The notes below the pieces were generated by a model. It made no database searches. It saw only the letters and a list, made by a program, of their open reading frames with translations, and was not told the DNA's origin. The position numbers were made by a program, and so were the translations under genes. A stretch of DNA of 64,000 bases from WLMZ01 sp031367435. Lineage in GTDB: Bacteria > Actinomycetota > Acidimicrobiia > Acidimicrobiales > Ilumatobacteraceae. The DNA lies in assembly GCA_031367435.1 (NCBI GenBank), contig JANLPV010000095.1, forward strand, positions 19,653 to 83,652, in the 5' to 3' direction. This document shows positions 18,057-26,463 of this stretch, piece after piece. Each line of letters starts with the position of its first letter. Position 1 is the first letter of the stretch.

Positions 18057-20177
18057 TCATTTCGGCGGGCATCCACCGGTTGTGGTCGGTGGCTGAATGC
18101 CCATCTGGTGCATGATCGTCGGTACAACAGCCTGGAACACGGGTGCGGCCGCCGTGCCACCGAAGCGATCGAGGTTGCCCGCCGGTGGCTCGTCGATGGA
18201 GATCAACGTTGTCACCCGAGGTGCTTCGGCAGGGAAGAAACCAACGAACGACGAGTAGTACGCCTTTGTGCTGGCATCGGTGCCGTATTGGCCCGCAACT
18301 GCCTTGATACCAGTACCCGTCTTGCCCGCGATGGTGATGCCCTCAACCTGTGCGCGGGTCGCTGTGCCATCGCACACGACCTGACGCATCAGCGAGTTCA
18401 TCGACGCCGCTGTCTGAGGGGTGACCACGCGACGAGTAGTTGCAGGTGCAACTGGTTGCACCTTTCCGTCGTTTCCGATCGTGCCCTGAACGAGACGCGG
18501 CGACACGTACACGCCATTGTTGGCGATGGTGTTGATTGCACCAACGAGTTGAATCGCTGTCGCAGCGACGCCATAGCCGTACGCAGGTGTCACTTGCTCG
18601 GTGCCCCGCCACTTCTGCCACGGCTTGAGGATTCCTCGAGATTCCCCGGGAAAGTCGAGGGCCGAACGGTCGCCGAATCCAAATGCCTTCATGTAGGCGT
18701 ATTGGTTGGCAATGCCGATCTTCTGAGAGACGCCGATCGTTCCGATGTTCGATGAATGTACGAGGATGTCACGCACTGACATGTCGACCCTCGGGTGCGG
18801 CTCGGCATCGGTAATAGTGAACACCCACGGAGTTCCGGAGTCGTACACGATCTTTCCGGGTACCGAGAGCACCGACTCGGGCGTGACGACACCCTCGTTG
18901 AGTCCAGCGGCGATCGTGACCACTTTGGCAACCGATCCGGGCTCATATGAATCGACGGCGCCAACGTTGGCAACCGTCACCCGGTAAACCCCAAGTTCGT
19001 CGCGGCGTACGCTCGCCATCGCCAGAATGTTTCCGGTACTCGTCTCTTCAACAATCGCTGTACCACCACGTGCTCCAAGCTCGCTGGCCCGACTGAGCAG
19101 CGCCTGCTCGAGCGAAAACTGGATAGAGCGATCGATCGTGAGCACGATGTCCTTGCCCGGTACAGCTGACACGGTCACCGTTCCCGAGCCCGGAATTGAC
19201 CGACCGGCACGATCGTGCTGGCGGACCAATTCGCCGTCGATCCCGGTGAGAATCGAGTCGTACTGTTGCTCGAGGCCCGCAGTGCCCTTGCCGTCGGTGT
19301 CGGTGTGCCCGATGACACCGCGGGCGAGATCGCCACCTGGTATCACGCGGTTGCTCTCACGGTAGGAGTCCACGCCGGCAAGCTTGAGCGCGGTGACCGA
19401 CGAGGCCGTCTTGTCGTCGATCTGACGCGCTACATAGACAAAGCTCTTGTCCTTGTTGCTGATCGCAACGGCAAGCTGCTGCTGCTTTTCGGCGGACAGG
19501 TGCAGCATCGTGGCAAGTGCCGCTGCTGTGCCGTTCGGGTCGCCCACAAGCTTGGGGTTGACGAAGATCGTGGTTGCCGGAACAGACAGGGCGAGCTCAT
19601 CGCCGTTGCGATCAAAAATCACACCTCGCCCGGCGCGCAGCACTGCGTCTTGCGTGCGCTGATGTGTGCCTGCGAGCGTGTACGAACCGGCCTCGGCAGT
19701 CTGCAACATCGTCACCCGAAACAGCACCGCACCGAACGCGAGGGCCGCGCCGATGAGCAGCGCAATAAGGCGTCGCTGCGGTTGACCAGCGCGAAATACC
19801 CCGGGTACGAAGCCCTGCTTGCGGACCGCTCGCTTTTGCAACGGGCGAACGTTGTGGGGCTGTAGACGACGCTTCGCTCCTTTGGGTGCGTGGGTGCCCT
19901 TGGGAGAATGGGTTGTGGTGCGGCCCTTGGCTGGAGTGACCTGCCTCGCGCTCGAATGCCGACGCGGATCCCCGCCCGACTTCGAGTCTGAACGAGCGGG
20001 TGGAAGCGACGGGTACGGGGAACGACGCGACGTGGCTCCCGTGCGTGGCGGCGGCGTGAGCGGATCACTGGTAGCGACATGACCGTGCGTACGAGTTCCG
20101 CGAGAAGGCGTAGCAGTACGCGTCCGAGCGCGTCCGGAGTGCGTTGTTGTAGTTGTTGTGTCACGGCGTTCGATCAC
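18057..20177 (-). CDS. ftsI: FtsI/PBP3-type class b penicillin-binding protein
   Basis: This septal transpeptidase has 706 residues. It has a long disordered cytoplasmic tail (1-130, rich in Arg, Thr, Ser, Pro), one transmembrane helix (~137-156), a PBP dimerisation domain (from RAGRGVIFDRNG at ~181) and a transpeptidase domain. The catalytic triad motifs are SVAK (Ser415-Lys418), SSN (475-477) and KTG (619-621). No PASTA repeats are present. The GTG start overlaps the preceding ftsL-like stop. It cross-links septal peptidoglycan with FtsW. Confidence 0.96.
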   Translation of the reverse strand: MIERRDTTTTTTHSGRARTRTATPSRGTRTHGHVATSDPLTPPPRTGATSRRSPYPSLPPARSDSKSGGDPRRHSSARQVTPAKGRTTTHSPKGTHAPKGAKRRLQPHNVRPLQKRAVRKQGFVPGVFRAGQPQRRLIALLIGAALAFGAVLFRVTMLQTAEAGSYTLAGTHQRTQDAVLRAGRGVIFDRNGDELALSVPATTIFVNPKLVGDPNGTAAALATMLHLSAEKQQQLAVAISNKDKSFVYVARQIDDKTASSVTALKLAGVDSYRESNRVIPGGDLARGVIGHTDTDGKGTAGLEQQYDSILTGIDGELVRQHDRAGRSIPGSGTVTVSAVPGKDIVLTIDRSIQFSLEQALLSRASELGARGGTAIVEETSTGNILAMASVRRDELGVYRVTVANVGAVDSYEPGSVAKVVTIAAGLNEGVVTPESVLSVPGKIVYDSGTPWVFTITDAEPHPRVDMSVRDILVHSSNIGTIGVSQKIGIANQYAYMKAFGFGDRSALDFPGESRGILKPWQKWRGTEQVTPAYGYGVAATAIQLVGAINTIANNGVYVSPRLVQGTIGNDGKVQPVAPATTRRVVTPQTAASMNSLMRQVVCDGTATRAQVEGITIAGKTGTGIKAVAGQYGTDASTKAYYSSFVGFFPAEAPRVTTLISIDEPPAGNLDRFGGTAAAPVFQAVVPTIMHQMGIQPPTTTGGCPPK

Positions 20178-20725
20178 GGAGCGTCTCCGGCGACAGCCTT
20201 CACTTGACCGAACTGATCAAACGACGAGGTGCTGTTCTCCGCTGGATTGTTGGCGAGCCAGCCCGATGTGGCAGCCAGGTGGGCGATTGTCTGCGGCGCA
20301 ATGGTCATGAACTCACCGTTCTTGGCAGGTGCCATACCCAGTCGAGTGGCCTCGACAGCCAAGCGGTTCGGCGATCGAAGCTCAGCCCTGGCCTGGCGCA
20401 AGACGTCGTAACGCTCACGCGCGATCTTCACCTGTCGCTCGGTCTTGTCGAGTGCGAGCTGATTCTGGGCGATGCGCGTTTGCAGCGCGACCGTCCCAAG
20501 CAAGAGACCGAACATCACCACACAACAGGTGGCGATGATGCTCGCCGCACGGCGGCGGCGAGGCACGACCTGCAGCGAGGGCCGTTCTCTGCGAGGTACG
20601 GCTGACGTCTTGCCCGCGCGATCCACGTCACTGACGCGGGCGAGCGGACTGCGCTCCGGGGGACGGCGGCGGATTGGCAGGGGCGCCTGTCGAGCATGCT
20701 CGCGAAGCGGAGCGACCGCTGACAT
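20174..20725 (-). CDS. FtsL-like bitopic division protein
   Basis: The 183-residue protein has a basic cytoplasmic region (~1-80, many Arg and Pro), a single transmembrane helix (~83-103, ASIIATCCVVMFGLLLGTVAL), and a short coiled-coil ectodomain (NQLALDKTERQVKIARERYDVL split here). That topology and the place between rsmH and ftsI identify it as the FtsL-type partner of FtsB/FtsQ, although FtsL sequences are poorly conserved. The ATG at 20723-20725 forms TGATG with the rsmH stop; longer frames would lie inside rsmH. Confidence 0.85.
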   Translation of the reverse strand: MSAVAPLREHARQAPLPIRRRPPERSPLARVSDVDRAGKTSAVPRRERPSLQVVPRRRRAASIIATCCVVMFGLLLGTVALQTRIAQNQLALDKTERQVKIARERYDVLRQARAELRSPNRLAVEATRLGMAPAKNGEFMTIAPQTIAHLAATSGWLANNPAENSTSSFDQFGQVKAVAGDAP

Positions 20726-21717
20726 CAGGACCCGACGGCGATTCGCTCGACGACGCGCAGGCGGGCTGATGCGGCGCGACGATTCTCGGCAAGCTCGCTC
20801 GGCGATGGCGTCTTGGGAATTCGACGAACAAGTTTGACGACACGAACCGCTCCGCACACACAAGGCAGCCCAGGCGGGCATGTGCAGTCGCCAGTCTCGG
20901 CGAAACGGAACCGATCTTTGACAATGCGGTCCTCACCGGAGTGATACGACAGCACGGCAACGCGTCCGCCGACGTCGGTTGCAGCGATGGCCGCATCCAA
21001 AGCCTCCGGAAGAATCTCGAGTTCGCGGTTTACCGCAATTCGCAGCGCCTGAAACGAGCGCTTCGCAGGATGTCCACCCGTGCGGCGCGCTGGTGCGGGG
21101 ATTGCCGAGACGATGATCTCGGCGAGTTCAGCGGTCGATGTAATCGGCCGGTGGGCGACGATGGCGCGAGCGATGCGGGGGGCGAACCGCTCGTCACCAT
21201 ACGCGAGCAGAACTCTGCTGAGTTCTTGCTCGGTGTAACCGTTCACGACGTCGGCAGCAGACCATGGGTCGGTGAGATCCATGCGCATGTCGAGTGGGGC
21301 GTCATGACGGTACGAAAATCCGCGCTCGACACGGTCGAGCTGGGGGGAAGAGACGCCAAGGTCAAAGAGAGCACCACTCAGCGTTGCGATATTTGCTTCT
21401 TGCATGGCGAGTTGAAGGCGGTCGAACCGACAGTGGACAGATTGAAACCGATCCCCAAAACGAGCGAGTCGTTGTGATGCTGCGGCGAGGGCAGATTGAT
21501 CGCGATCGATACCCAGAATTCTCAAGTGCGAATGCGAATCGAGCAGCATCTCTGCGTGTCCACCGCCGCCGAGAGTGGCATCGAGCACCACTCCCTCCGG
21601 AACCGAACCGAACAGATTCACGATTTCGTGAGCCATGACGGGCACGTGATGAAACAAAGCCGCACCAGTTGCCGCCGACGTTGCTTGTGCTGCTTCATCG
21701 TTAGCTGAGTTGGACAC
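20725..21717 (-). CDS. rsmH: 16S rRNA m4C1402 methyltransferase
   Basis: This SAM-dependent enzyme of 330 residues (formerly MraW) has the SAM loop LDATLGGGGHAEMLL (~44-58), the motif GALFDLGVSSPQLD, and the C-terminal ILSYHSGEDRIVKDRF-type region. It N4-methylates C1402 of 16S rRNA. I placed the start at GTG 21715-21717, which has AAGGA 10 nt upstream. The N-terminal ~20 residues before HHVPVMAHEIV are not conserved, so a later start is possible. Confidence 0.95.
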   Translation of the reverse strand: MSNSANDEAAQATSAATGAALFHHVPVMAHEIVNLFGSVPEGVVLDATLGGGGHAEMLLDSHSHLRILGIDRDQSALAAASQRLARFGDRFQSVHCRFDRLQLAMQEANIATLSGALFDLGVSSPQLDRVERGFSYRHDAPLDMRMDLTDPWSAADVVNGYTEQELSRVLLAYGDERFAPRIARAIVAHRPITSTAELAEIIVSAIPAPARRTGGHPAKRSFQALRIAVNRELEILPEALDAAIAATDVGGRVAVLSYHSGEDRIVKDRFRFAETGDCTCPPGLPCVCGAVRVVKLVRRIPKTPSPSELAENRRAASARLRVVERIAVGS

Positions 21718-21740
21718 TTCGCAGGCTTCCTTGCGCTTGC

Positions 21741-21865
21741 GTTCCGCTCATCGGCAGTCCCCCGGTGACGCTTGTCGCCGGGATTTCTCCCCGGACGGAA
21801 CGAGATGTGAGCGGGTGGAGTTGGTGCTGCATCTTGTCAACCGGGAGACTGCCGGTGAGCGGAAC
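21741..21865 (-). ncRNA. structured RNA element between mraZ and rsmH (candidate cis-regulator)
   Basis: Two 25-nt arms, 21741-21765 and 21841-21865, are inverted repeats matching at 23 of 25 positions and enclose 75 nt. The distal arm also overlaps a perfect local hairpin: CCGGTGAG (21852-21859), a 5-nt loop, and CTCACCGG (21865-21872). The two foldings exclude each other. A smaller CCGGG/CCCGG hairpin lies in the loop. No U-run is present. It lies in the 272-nt gap between mraZ and rsmH and ends ~24 nt before the rsmH start. A structured mraW RNA motif has been reported at this place in mycobacteria; I cannot say whether this is the same. Confidence 0.6.
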
Positions 21866-21989
21866 TCACCGGGATCATTCTGTTGTTCTGTCTTCTTCGT
21901 GGGGCCTTCGTCCCCCTTCCTGTGCTGCGTTGCTTGGGATGGCCACGTGGCCATACATCACCCGAGCGAAGTCATCGAGGGCCAGTGCC

Positions 21990-22412
21990 CTACGTGCCCT
22001 GCTCAGAAAACTCTTGCTCGCCGGCCGTCATGCTCCGTTCGTGACGGCCGAGCGAGCAGATCTCAATTCGGTCGAGGCGACCCATCACGATCGCTGGCCC
22101 CTTTACGTCGAGCTTGGCGTGTTGGCGGAGGCGGTCATCGAGGTAAATGCGCCCCTGCGCGTCGGGCTCGATCGCAGTAGCGCGGGCAGAGAAGGCACGC
22201 AGCCGATCCATCGTGATTTCGCCTCGTGCTTGTAGCGCCTGCATTCGATCTGCCTCCTCTTCGAACTTCTCGGTCGTGAAAACTTCAATGCTGTTGTCGG
22301 TTCCCAACGTGAGGTAGCAGCTCGTGCCCAGGCGCGCTCGAAACGTGGCGGGAAGCGCCAACCGACCTTTGATGTCGAGTTGTCGTTCGAAAACGCCAAG
22401 GAACTTCTGCAT
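21990..22412 (-). CDS. mraZ: MraZ, dcw-cluster transcriptional regulator
   Basis: This 140-residue protein has two SpoVT/AbrB-type half-domains: FLGVFERQLDIKGRLALPATFR at 4-25 (given as 20+2) and the second at ~75-100 (DAQGRIYLDDRLRQHA). MraZ binds tandem TGGG repeats in its own promoter and usually represses the cluster. Those repeats are present here. The ATG at 22410-22412 has AAGGG just upstream and aligns with the family start; an 11-codon N-terminal extension is possible but unlikely. Confidence 0.95.
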   Translation of the reverse strand: MQKFLGVFERQLDIKGRLALPATFRARLGTSCYLTLGTDNSIEVFTTEKFEEEADRMQALQARGEITMDRLRAFSARATAIEPDAQGRIYLDDRLRQHAKLDVKGPAIVMGRLDRIEICSLGRHERSMTAGEQEFSEQGT

Positions 22413-22465
22413 TGCCCTTCGATTTCTTCCCGATCGCTGCCTCACGTAGTACGGGATCCCTACGT

Positions 22466-22500
22466 GTCCCCACTATCCCCCACTACGACCCAAAAGTCAA
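22466..22500 (-). promoter_or_regulatory. mraZ promoter with embedded MraZ operator
   Basis: On the minus strand TTGACT (22495-22500) and GATAGT (22472-22477) are separated by exactly 17 bp, a good sigma-A-type promoter. Three TGGG boxes (22489-22492, 22479-22482, 22469-22472) occur at an exact 10-bp period. Two lie in the spacer and one touches the -10. This is the arrangement known for MraZ autoregulation. The expected start site is ~22465, giving a ~50-nt leader. Confidence 0.88.
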
Positions 22501-22560
22501 TCGAAATTCCCCACATTTGTGGAAATTCTCCGATGAGGTCTCCGAATTTCACACACTTTA

Positions 22561-22625
22561 GGCGCGAAAGACCAGAGTGGGAGATGAATACTCACCACGT
22601 AGGGCGCGAAATACCAGTGGGGAGA
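22561..22625. repeat. two-copy direct repeat upstream of the mraZ promoter
   Basis: GGCGCGAAAGACCAG at 22561 recurs as GGCGCGAAATACCAG at 22603, each followed by a GTGGGA-like tail. The 42-bp spacing equals about four helical turns, as for paired regulator sites. Function is unknown. Confidence 0.6.
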
Positions 22626-22714
22626 AGTGGAGATCAGAACGCGCACTCAGCTCGCGGCGACACACATCGCGGATCGACGCAGAGCGGCGCCGGGGCAGCG
22701 CGGCGGCGGAGCTG

Positions 22715-23380
22715 TTAGCTCAGCATGTCGAGTGCGATGCCCATGGCGTCGCGAATCTGCGCGAACCCCATCGGCACGACCGCCACCACATGCTCAAGGT
22801 CCGCGACCGATGGACGCGGCTCGGCCATCAACTCAGCGACGCGCTCAGGGTGCCACCGTGAGTAGACGGCGCACTGAAATCGTGCACCAGCTCGGGTTCG
22901 GCGTTGGCTGATGCCGACGACCTTGCGTTCGCCGAGCATCACCTCTCCCCCACCCACGCCGGCAAAACACACCCGCCGCGACCATTCACCTTCACGCATC
23001 GCGCCACGGTGCACGTGGAGGCCGGTCATGCCCAGCGAGTCCAGCGTGTGTAACCAGACCTCGCCCAGCCACCACGCCGACGACGACACGTCGTTTGTCC
23101 ACATCGCATGATCGAAGGGGATCAGCACATCGGCCCACAACACGTTGTTTGGTTCGACGAGTACGGCACCGCCCCCACTGCGCCGTCTCACGATCTCGAC
23201 GCCGGCACGCGCGCACGCCTCGACATCGACGTGCTCGATGGGTTGAGCCGAGCCAAGCACCAGAGCCGACTGCTCGACGTGAAACCATTGCACACTCGGA
23301 ACAATCACCGAAGGCATGTCGCGACCGTGGAAGTCCGCAGCGCTTCCGCGGTGATTTTCGACACGCCACATGGCACTCAT
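22715..23380 (-). CDS. lipoate-protein ligase A family protein
   Basis: This 221-residue BPL/LplA-fold protein has the catalytic-loop signature RRRSGGGAVLVEPNN (~65-79), where the adenylate binds. It also carries FAGVGGGEVMLGERKVVGISQRR (~132-154, split at 20), with the conserved Lys in ERKVVGISQ. Such proteins attach lipoate or octanoate to carrier domains, or act as octanoyltransferases. It is shorter than E. coli LplA and lacks its accessory domain. The neighbouring genes give no pathway clue. Confidence 0.85.
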   Translation of the reverse strand: MSAMWRVENHRGSAADFHGRDMPSVIVPSVQWFHVEQSALVLGSAQPIEHVDVEACARAGVEIVRRRSGGGAVLVEPNNVLWADVLIPFDHAMWTNDVSSSAWWLGEVWLHTLDSLGMTGLHVHRGAMREGEWSRRVCFAGVGGGEVMLGERKVVGISQRRTRAGARFQCAVYSRWHPERVAELMAEPRPSVADLEHVVAVVPMGFAQIRDAMGIALDMLS

Positions 23381-23401
23381 GATGTCGACGCCGCCCGCGC
23401 T

Positions 23402-23899
23402 TTACGACGCGACGGCGAGGTAAGGCCTCCATGCATCGGGCACGCGACCAACGCTGATGATGACCCATGCCTGCTCGCGCGGGATCCGCGGAGGTCGGGC
23501 CAAGCGCATGTTTGCTTCGTCGGGAGTGCGGTCGCGCTTGTGCAAGTTGCATGGACGACAGGCAGCGGCCACGTTCTCCCACTCATTTCGACCACCGCGA
23601 GAACGAGGCATCACATGATCGATGGAGTCCGCGTGTGCGCCGCAGTACTGGCAACGGTGTTCGTCGCGAACGAACACTGCATGACGCGACAGCGCAGTCC
23701 GCCGGTGATACGGCACCTTGACGACATAACGCAAGCGGATCACCAAGGGGTTGCGCAGAATCAGACTTTCGGAACGGATGACCGTGCCGTCGTCTTCGAC
23801 GAGCTCTGCTTTGTCGGCGAGCACGAGGCACGCCGCGCGTCGCGCAGGCACAACGCTGAGCGGCTCGTATGTTGCATTTAACACAAGAGCGCTGCGCAT
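23402..23899 (-). CDS. HNH endonuclease family protein
   Basis: The 165-residue protein carries an HNH module: CQYCG (zinc pair, ~83-87), DSIDHVMPRSRGG (His-centred core), WENVAAACRPCNLHKRDRTP (Asn and second zinc pair). The N-terminal half (ALVLNATYEPLSVVPARRA) is the usual lead-in of a small chromosomal HNH family widespread in Actinobacteria. Its biological target is unknown, and nothing nearby suggests a mobile element or restriction system. Confidence 0.88.
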   Translation of the reverse strand: MRSALVLNATYEPLSVVPARRAACLVLADKAELVEDDGTVIRSESLILRNPLVIRLRYVVKVPYHRRTALSRHAVFVRDEHRCQYCGAHADSIDHVMPRSRGGRNEWENVAAACRPCNLHKRDRTPDEANMRLARPPRIPREQAWVIISVGRVPDAWRPYLAVAS

Positions 23900-23978
23900 G
23901 CCGATTGACCTTAGCGACCAAGCTCAGGAGCTAGCGGGCAGATTATTGCGTGATCGCAACACGCCGAGAGAAGTGCCA

Positions 23979-24227
23979 TCAGCGGTTGTCGTTGTTCCAC
24001 TGTTTGCACCACGCGAGATAGTTCACCACATCAACCGGCTCAGGTCGATGGTTCGAGTCACCATATTGAGTGACGAGCCGAAAGCGGAGATAGGCCCCGC
24101 CGGGCACGGGCAAGAACGGCCGACGCCGATACCAGCCAGGCGCGGCCATGCGATGCATCTGGCGAAACGCTGTCATCCACAGCCGTGGTCGGCGTATCAC
24201 AGTCGTGGCCACGCGCAGCCAGGTCAT
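23979..24227 (-). CDS. short uncharacterised protein after acyl-CoA dehydrogenase
   Basis: The ATG at 24225-24227 opens an 82-residue frame, 26 nt after the acyl-CoA dehydrogenase stop. It is Arg-, Trp- and Pro-rich (RRPRLWMTAFRQMHRMAAP, WYRRRPFLPVPGGAYLRFRL) with no transmembrane segment. I do not recognise a named domain. Codon use matches its neighbours, and its position suggests co-transcription with the acyl-CoA dehydrogenase. I recall similar short proteins in related actinobacteria, but cannot verify it. Confidence 0.6.
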   Translation of the reverse strand: MTWLRVATTVIRRPRLWMTAFRQMHRMAAPGWYRRRPFLPVPGGAYLRFRLVTQYGDSNHRPEPVDVVNYLAWCKQWNNDNR

Positions 24228-24253
24228 TGCTGGCCCCAAGATCGACAGACCAT

Positions 24254-25468
24254 CTACTTCGGTTCCTTGGGCAGGCCGAGCACCATCTCGCCGATGATAT
24301 TGCGTTGGATCTGACTGGAGCCCGCGTAGATCGATCCGGCGCGCGCATTGAGGAACACTCCGGCCCACGACCACGTCGAGTTTGGCGCGCCGGCATCGTC
24401 GGTCTGGAACGCGCTCGATGGATGGCGACCGGTTGGGGTCAGCCCATCGAGGCCCATGATGTCCATTGCCAACTCAGAGACGATCTTGTGATACTCGCTC
24501 CAGTACAACTTGAAGATCGCCCCATCGGGGCCGGGATGGTGGCCCTGCATGAACTTGGTCAGCGTGCGCATGCCGAGATAACGCATCATCTGCACCTTCG
24601 AATAACACCACGCCAAACGCTGACGAATGATTGGGTCGCTGGCAACACCACGCTCTTTGGCCATGATGAACAAACGATCGAGTTCGGCCTGGAAACGAAT
24701 CGGCAACGTCGCCGCGGCCTCGCCGCGTTCGTAGCCGAGCAACGTCATCGCAACCGCCCAGCCATTGTTGACGCCACCGATCACGTTGTCTTTCGGACAG
24801 GTGGCATCGGTGTAGAAGACCTCGTTGAACTCACTCTCACCAGAGATCATTCGAATCGGGCGCACCTCGATGCCGGGTTGACGCATATCGACGAGGAGGA
24901 ACGAGATGCCTTTGTGCTTGGGTAGATCAGGGTCGGTGCGGGCAAGCGTGAAGATGTGATCGGCAAGGTGGCCCGCTGACGTCCAGATCTTTTGACCGTT
25001 GAGCACCCACTGATCACCGTCGAGTTGGGCGCGCAGGCCGATGTTGGACAGATCAGAGCCGGCGTTGGGTTCGCTATAGCCCTGGCACCAGATGTCGGCA
25101 TTCGACAAAATTCGTGGCAGGTAATAGGCCTTTTGCTCGTCGGTACCCCACTGCAACAACGTATTGCCCAGCATCTGGATGCCGAACACATCGTTGGGTC
25201 CACCCGTTGGCACACCGGCTCGAGCGAACTCCTCTGCAGTAATCACCTGCTCGAGTGCGGACAGTCCGGCACCGCCGTATTCCACCGGCCAACCAGGGGC
25301 GAGGTAGCGGCCCTCATGCAGCGTCGCTCGCCATTGCATGACGAACGAGGAGAGCTCGTCGCCTTCGAGTTGGCCGATGCCGCGCCAGTTGGTGGGCAGC
25401 TTTTCCGCGAGAAACGCCTGCACCTTTTCGCGATACGCCTCGGCTTCAGGGGAATAGGTGGGCTGCAT
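24254..25468 (-). CDS. acyl-CoA dehydrogenase
   Basis: This 404-residue FAD flavoenzyme introduces a 2,3-double bond into an acyl-CoA. The three-domain layout is clear: an N-terminal helical domain, a middle beta domain (YSEPNAGSDLSNIGLRA and WTSAGHLADHIFTLARTD) and a C-terminal helical domain. The C-terminus has the SSQIQRNIIGEMVLGLP signature, which helps bind FAD at the dimer interface. Substrate cannot be read from sequence; the family is large in Actinobacteria and includes lipid and sterol side-chain enzymes. Confidence 0.92.
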   Translation of the reverse strand: MQPTYSPEAEAYREKVQAFLAEKLPTNWRGIGQLEGDELSSFVMQWRATLHEGRYLAPGWPVEYGGAGLSALEQVITAEEFARAGVPTGGPNDVFGIQMLGNTLLQWGTDEQKAYYLPRILSNADIWCQGYSEPNAGSDLSNIGLRAQLDGDQWVLNGQKIWTSAGHLADHIFTLARTDPDLPKHKGISFLLVDMRQPGIEVRPIRMISGESEFNEVFYTDATCPKDNVIGGVNNGWAVAMTLLGYERGEAAATLPIRFQAELDRLFIMAKERGVASDPIIRQRLAWCYSKVQMMRYLGMRTLTKFMQGHHPGPDGAIFKLYWSEYHKIVSELAMDIMGLDGLTPTGRHPSSAFQTDDAGAPNSTWSWAGVFLNARAGSIYAGSSQIQRNIIGEMVLGLPKEPK

Positions 25469-25548
25469 ACCGCGAGGTTACTCCGCGGTAGTCAACACGC
25501 GAACAGCCAGACCTGACTCAGCGCACCACGGCCGAGTCACGTACGACG

Positions 25549-26400
25549 TTATGTAAGACCGAGGAGACCGCGGCGAGCCAAGGCAGCAGCACCCACAAGC
25601 GGGGCCAGTTCACCGAGTGCGGCCCGACGCACCTCGAGGTGTTCGGTGAACGACAAACGCGCGCGCAGGTTGATCTCGCTCTGTGCCGCTGCGAAAAATG
25701 GCTCGCCGAACCCCAAAGCAACCGAACCGCCGATCACTGCAACGTTGCAATCGACGACTGCAGCCAACGACGCGAGCGCGCGGCCCACGAGTAGGCCGGT
25801 GCGTTCGATGATTGCCTGCGGGGCGCGATGCGGCGGCCGCCCGGTTTCGGCCTCGATCGCCGGACCGCACGCATACGCCTCGAGACACCCAACGCCGCCA
25901 CACGCACACGGCCGCCCATCAGGCTCGACGACCATGTGTCCGATATGACCGGCATTACCTAAACGGCCGCCGAGCAACCGCCCGTTGCTCAAGATGCCTC
26001 CGCCGACGCCGGTGCCCACGACCATACCCACCATGTTCATCTCGCCACGACCAGCTCCACACCAAGCCTCGCCGAGCGTCAGTGCTTTCGCATCGTTGTC
26101 GATGAAGCTCGCTAGCCCGGTGGCTTCCTCCAACGCGCGCTGTAGCTCGAAGTCGAGCAACGACGGAATATGCAAGGGCGACACCGTGCCCGCGATGGGA
26201 TCCATCGGTCCGCCGCAGCCGGCACCCACAGCTACCAGTGGTACGGGTGCCGCAGCCATCACGCGCTTGACCAAACGCTCGATCGCTACCCACACATCGC
26301 GAGTCGGTGTCGCGACACGATCACGCACGATCACTCGCCCATCATCACCAACCACGCCCGCTGCCAACTTGGTTCCACCAATGTCGACAGCGAGATACAT
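25549..26400 (-). CDS. ROK-family sugar kinase (glucokinase-like), first copy
   Basis: The 283-residue protein starts with the ATP-phosphate loop AVDIGGTKLAAGV (~4-16). The ROK signature region VGTGVGGGILSNGRLL is at ~122-137. A zinc-type cluster follows (H...CACGGVGCLEAYACG, ~156-172). These features match bacterial glucokinases of the ROK family, which phosphorylate glucose or N-acetyl sugars with ATP. The ATG at 26398-26400 was chosen because it puts the loop at the N-terminus. It is divergent from the moxR gene, with 63 bp between. Confidence 0.9.
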   Translation of the reverse strand: MYLAVDIGGTKLAAGVVGDDGRVIVRDRVATPTRDVWVAIERLVKRVMAAAPVPLVAVGAGCGGPMDPIAGTVSPLHIPSLLDFELQRALEEATGLASFIDNDAKALTLGEAWCGAGRGEMNMVGMVVGTGVGGGILSNGRLLGGRLGNAGHIGHMVVEPDGRPCACGGVGCLEAYACGPAIEAETGRPPHRAPQAIIERTGLLVGRALASLAAVVDCNVAVIGGSVALGFGEPFFAAAQSEINLRARLSFTEHLEVRRAALGELAPLVGAAALARRGLLGLT

Positions 26401-26463
26401 GGTGTCCACACGGCCACCGTAGCAACCCTGCCATTTCAATACGGTGCTACGCGGTCTACCCTT

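Larger units (their letters stand above)
22413..22714 (-). other. long intergenic region upstream of mraZ
   Basis: No gene is visible in these 302 bp. Besides the promoter it holds a CCACA-TT-TGTGG palindrome (22511-22522) just upstream of the -35. It also holds an imperfect 23-nt direct repeat whose copies start 42 bp apart (22561-22584 and 22603-22625). Confidence 0.7.

Noticed and set aside
22505..22525. Possible DnaA box near CCACATTTGTGG
   Set aside because: Both strands match the DnaA consensus at only about 7 of 9 positions; no cluster is present.
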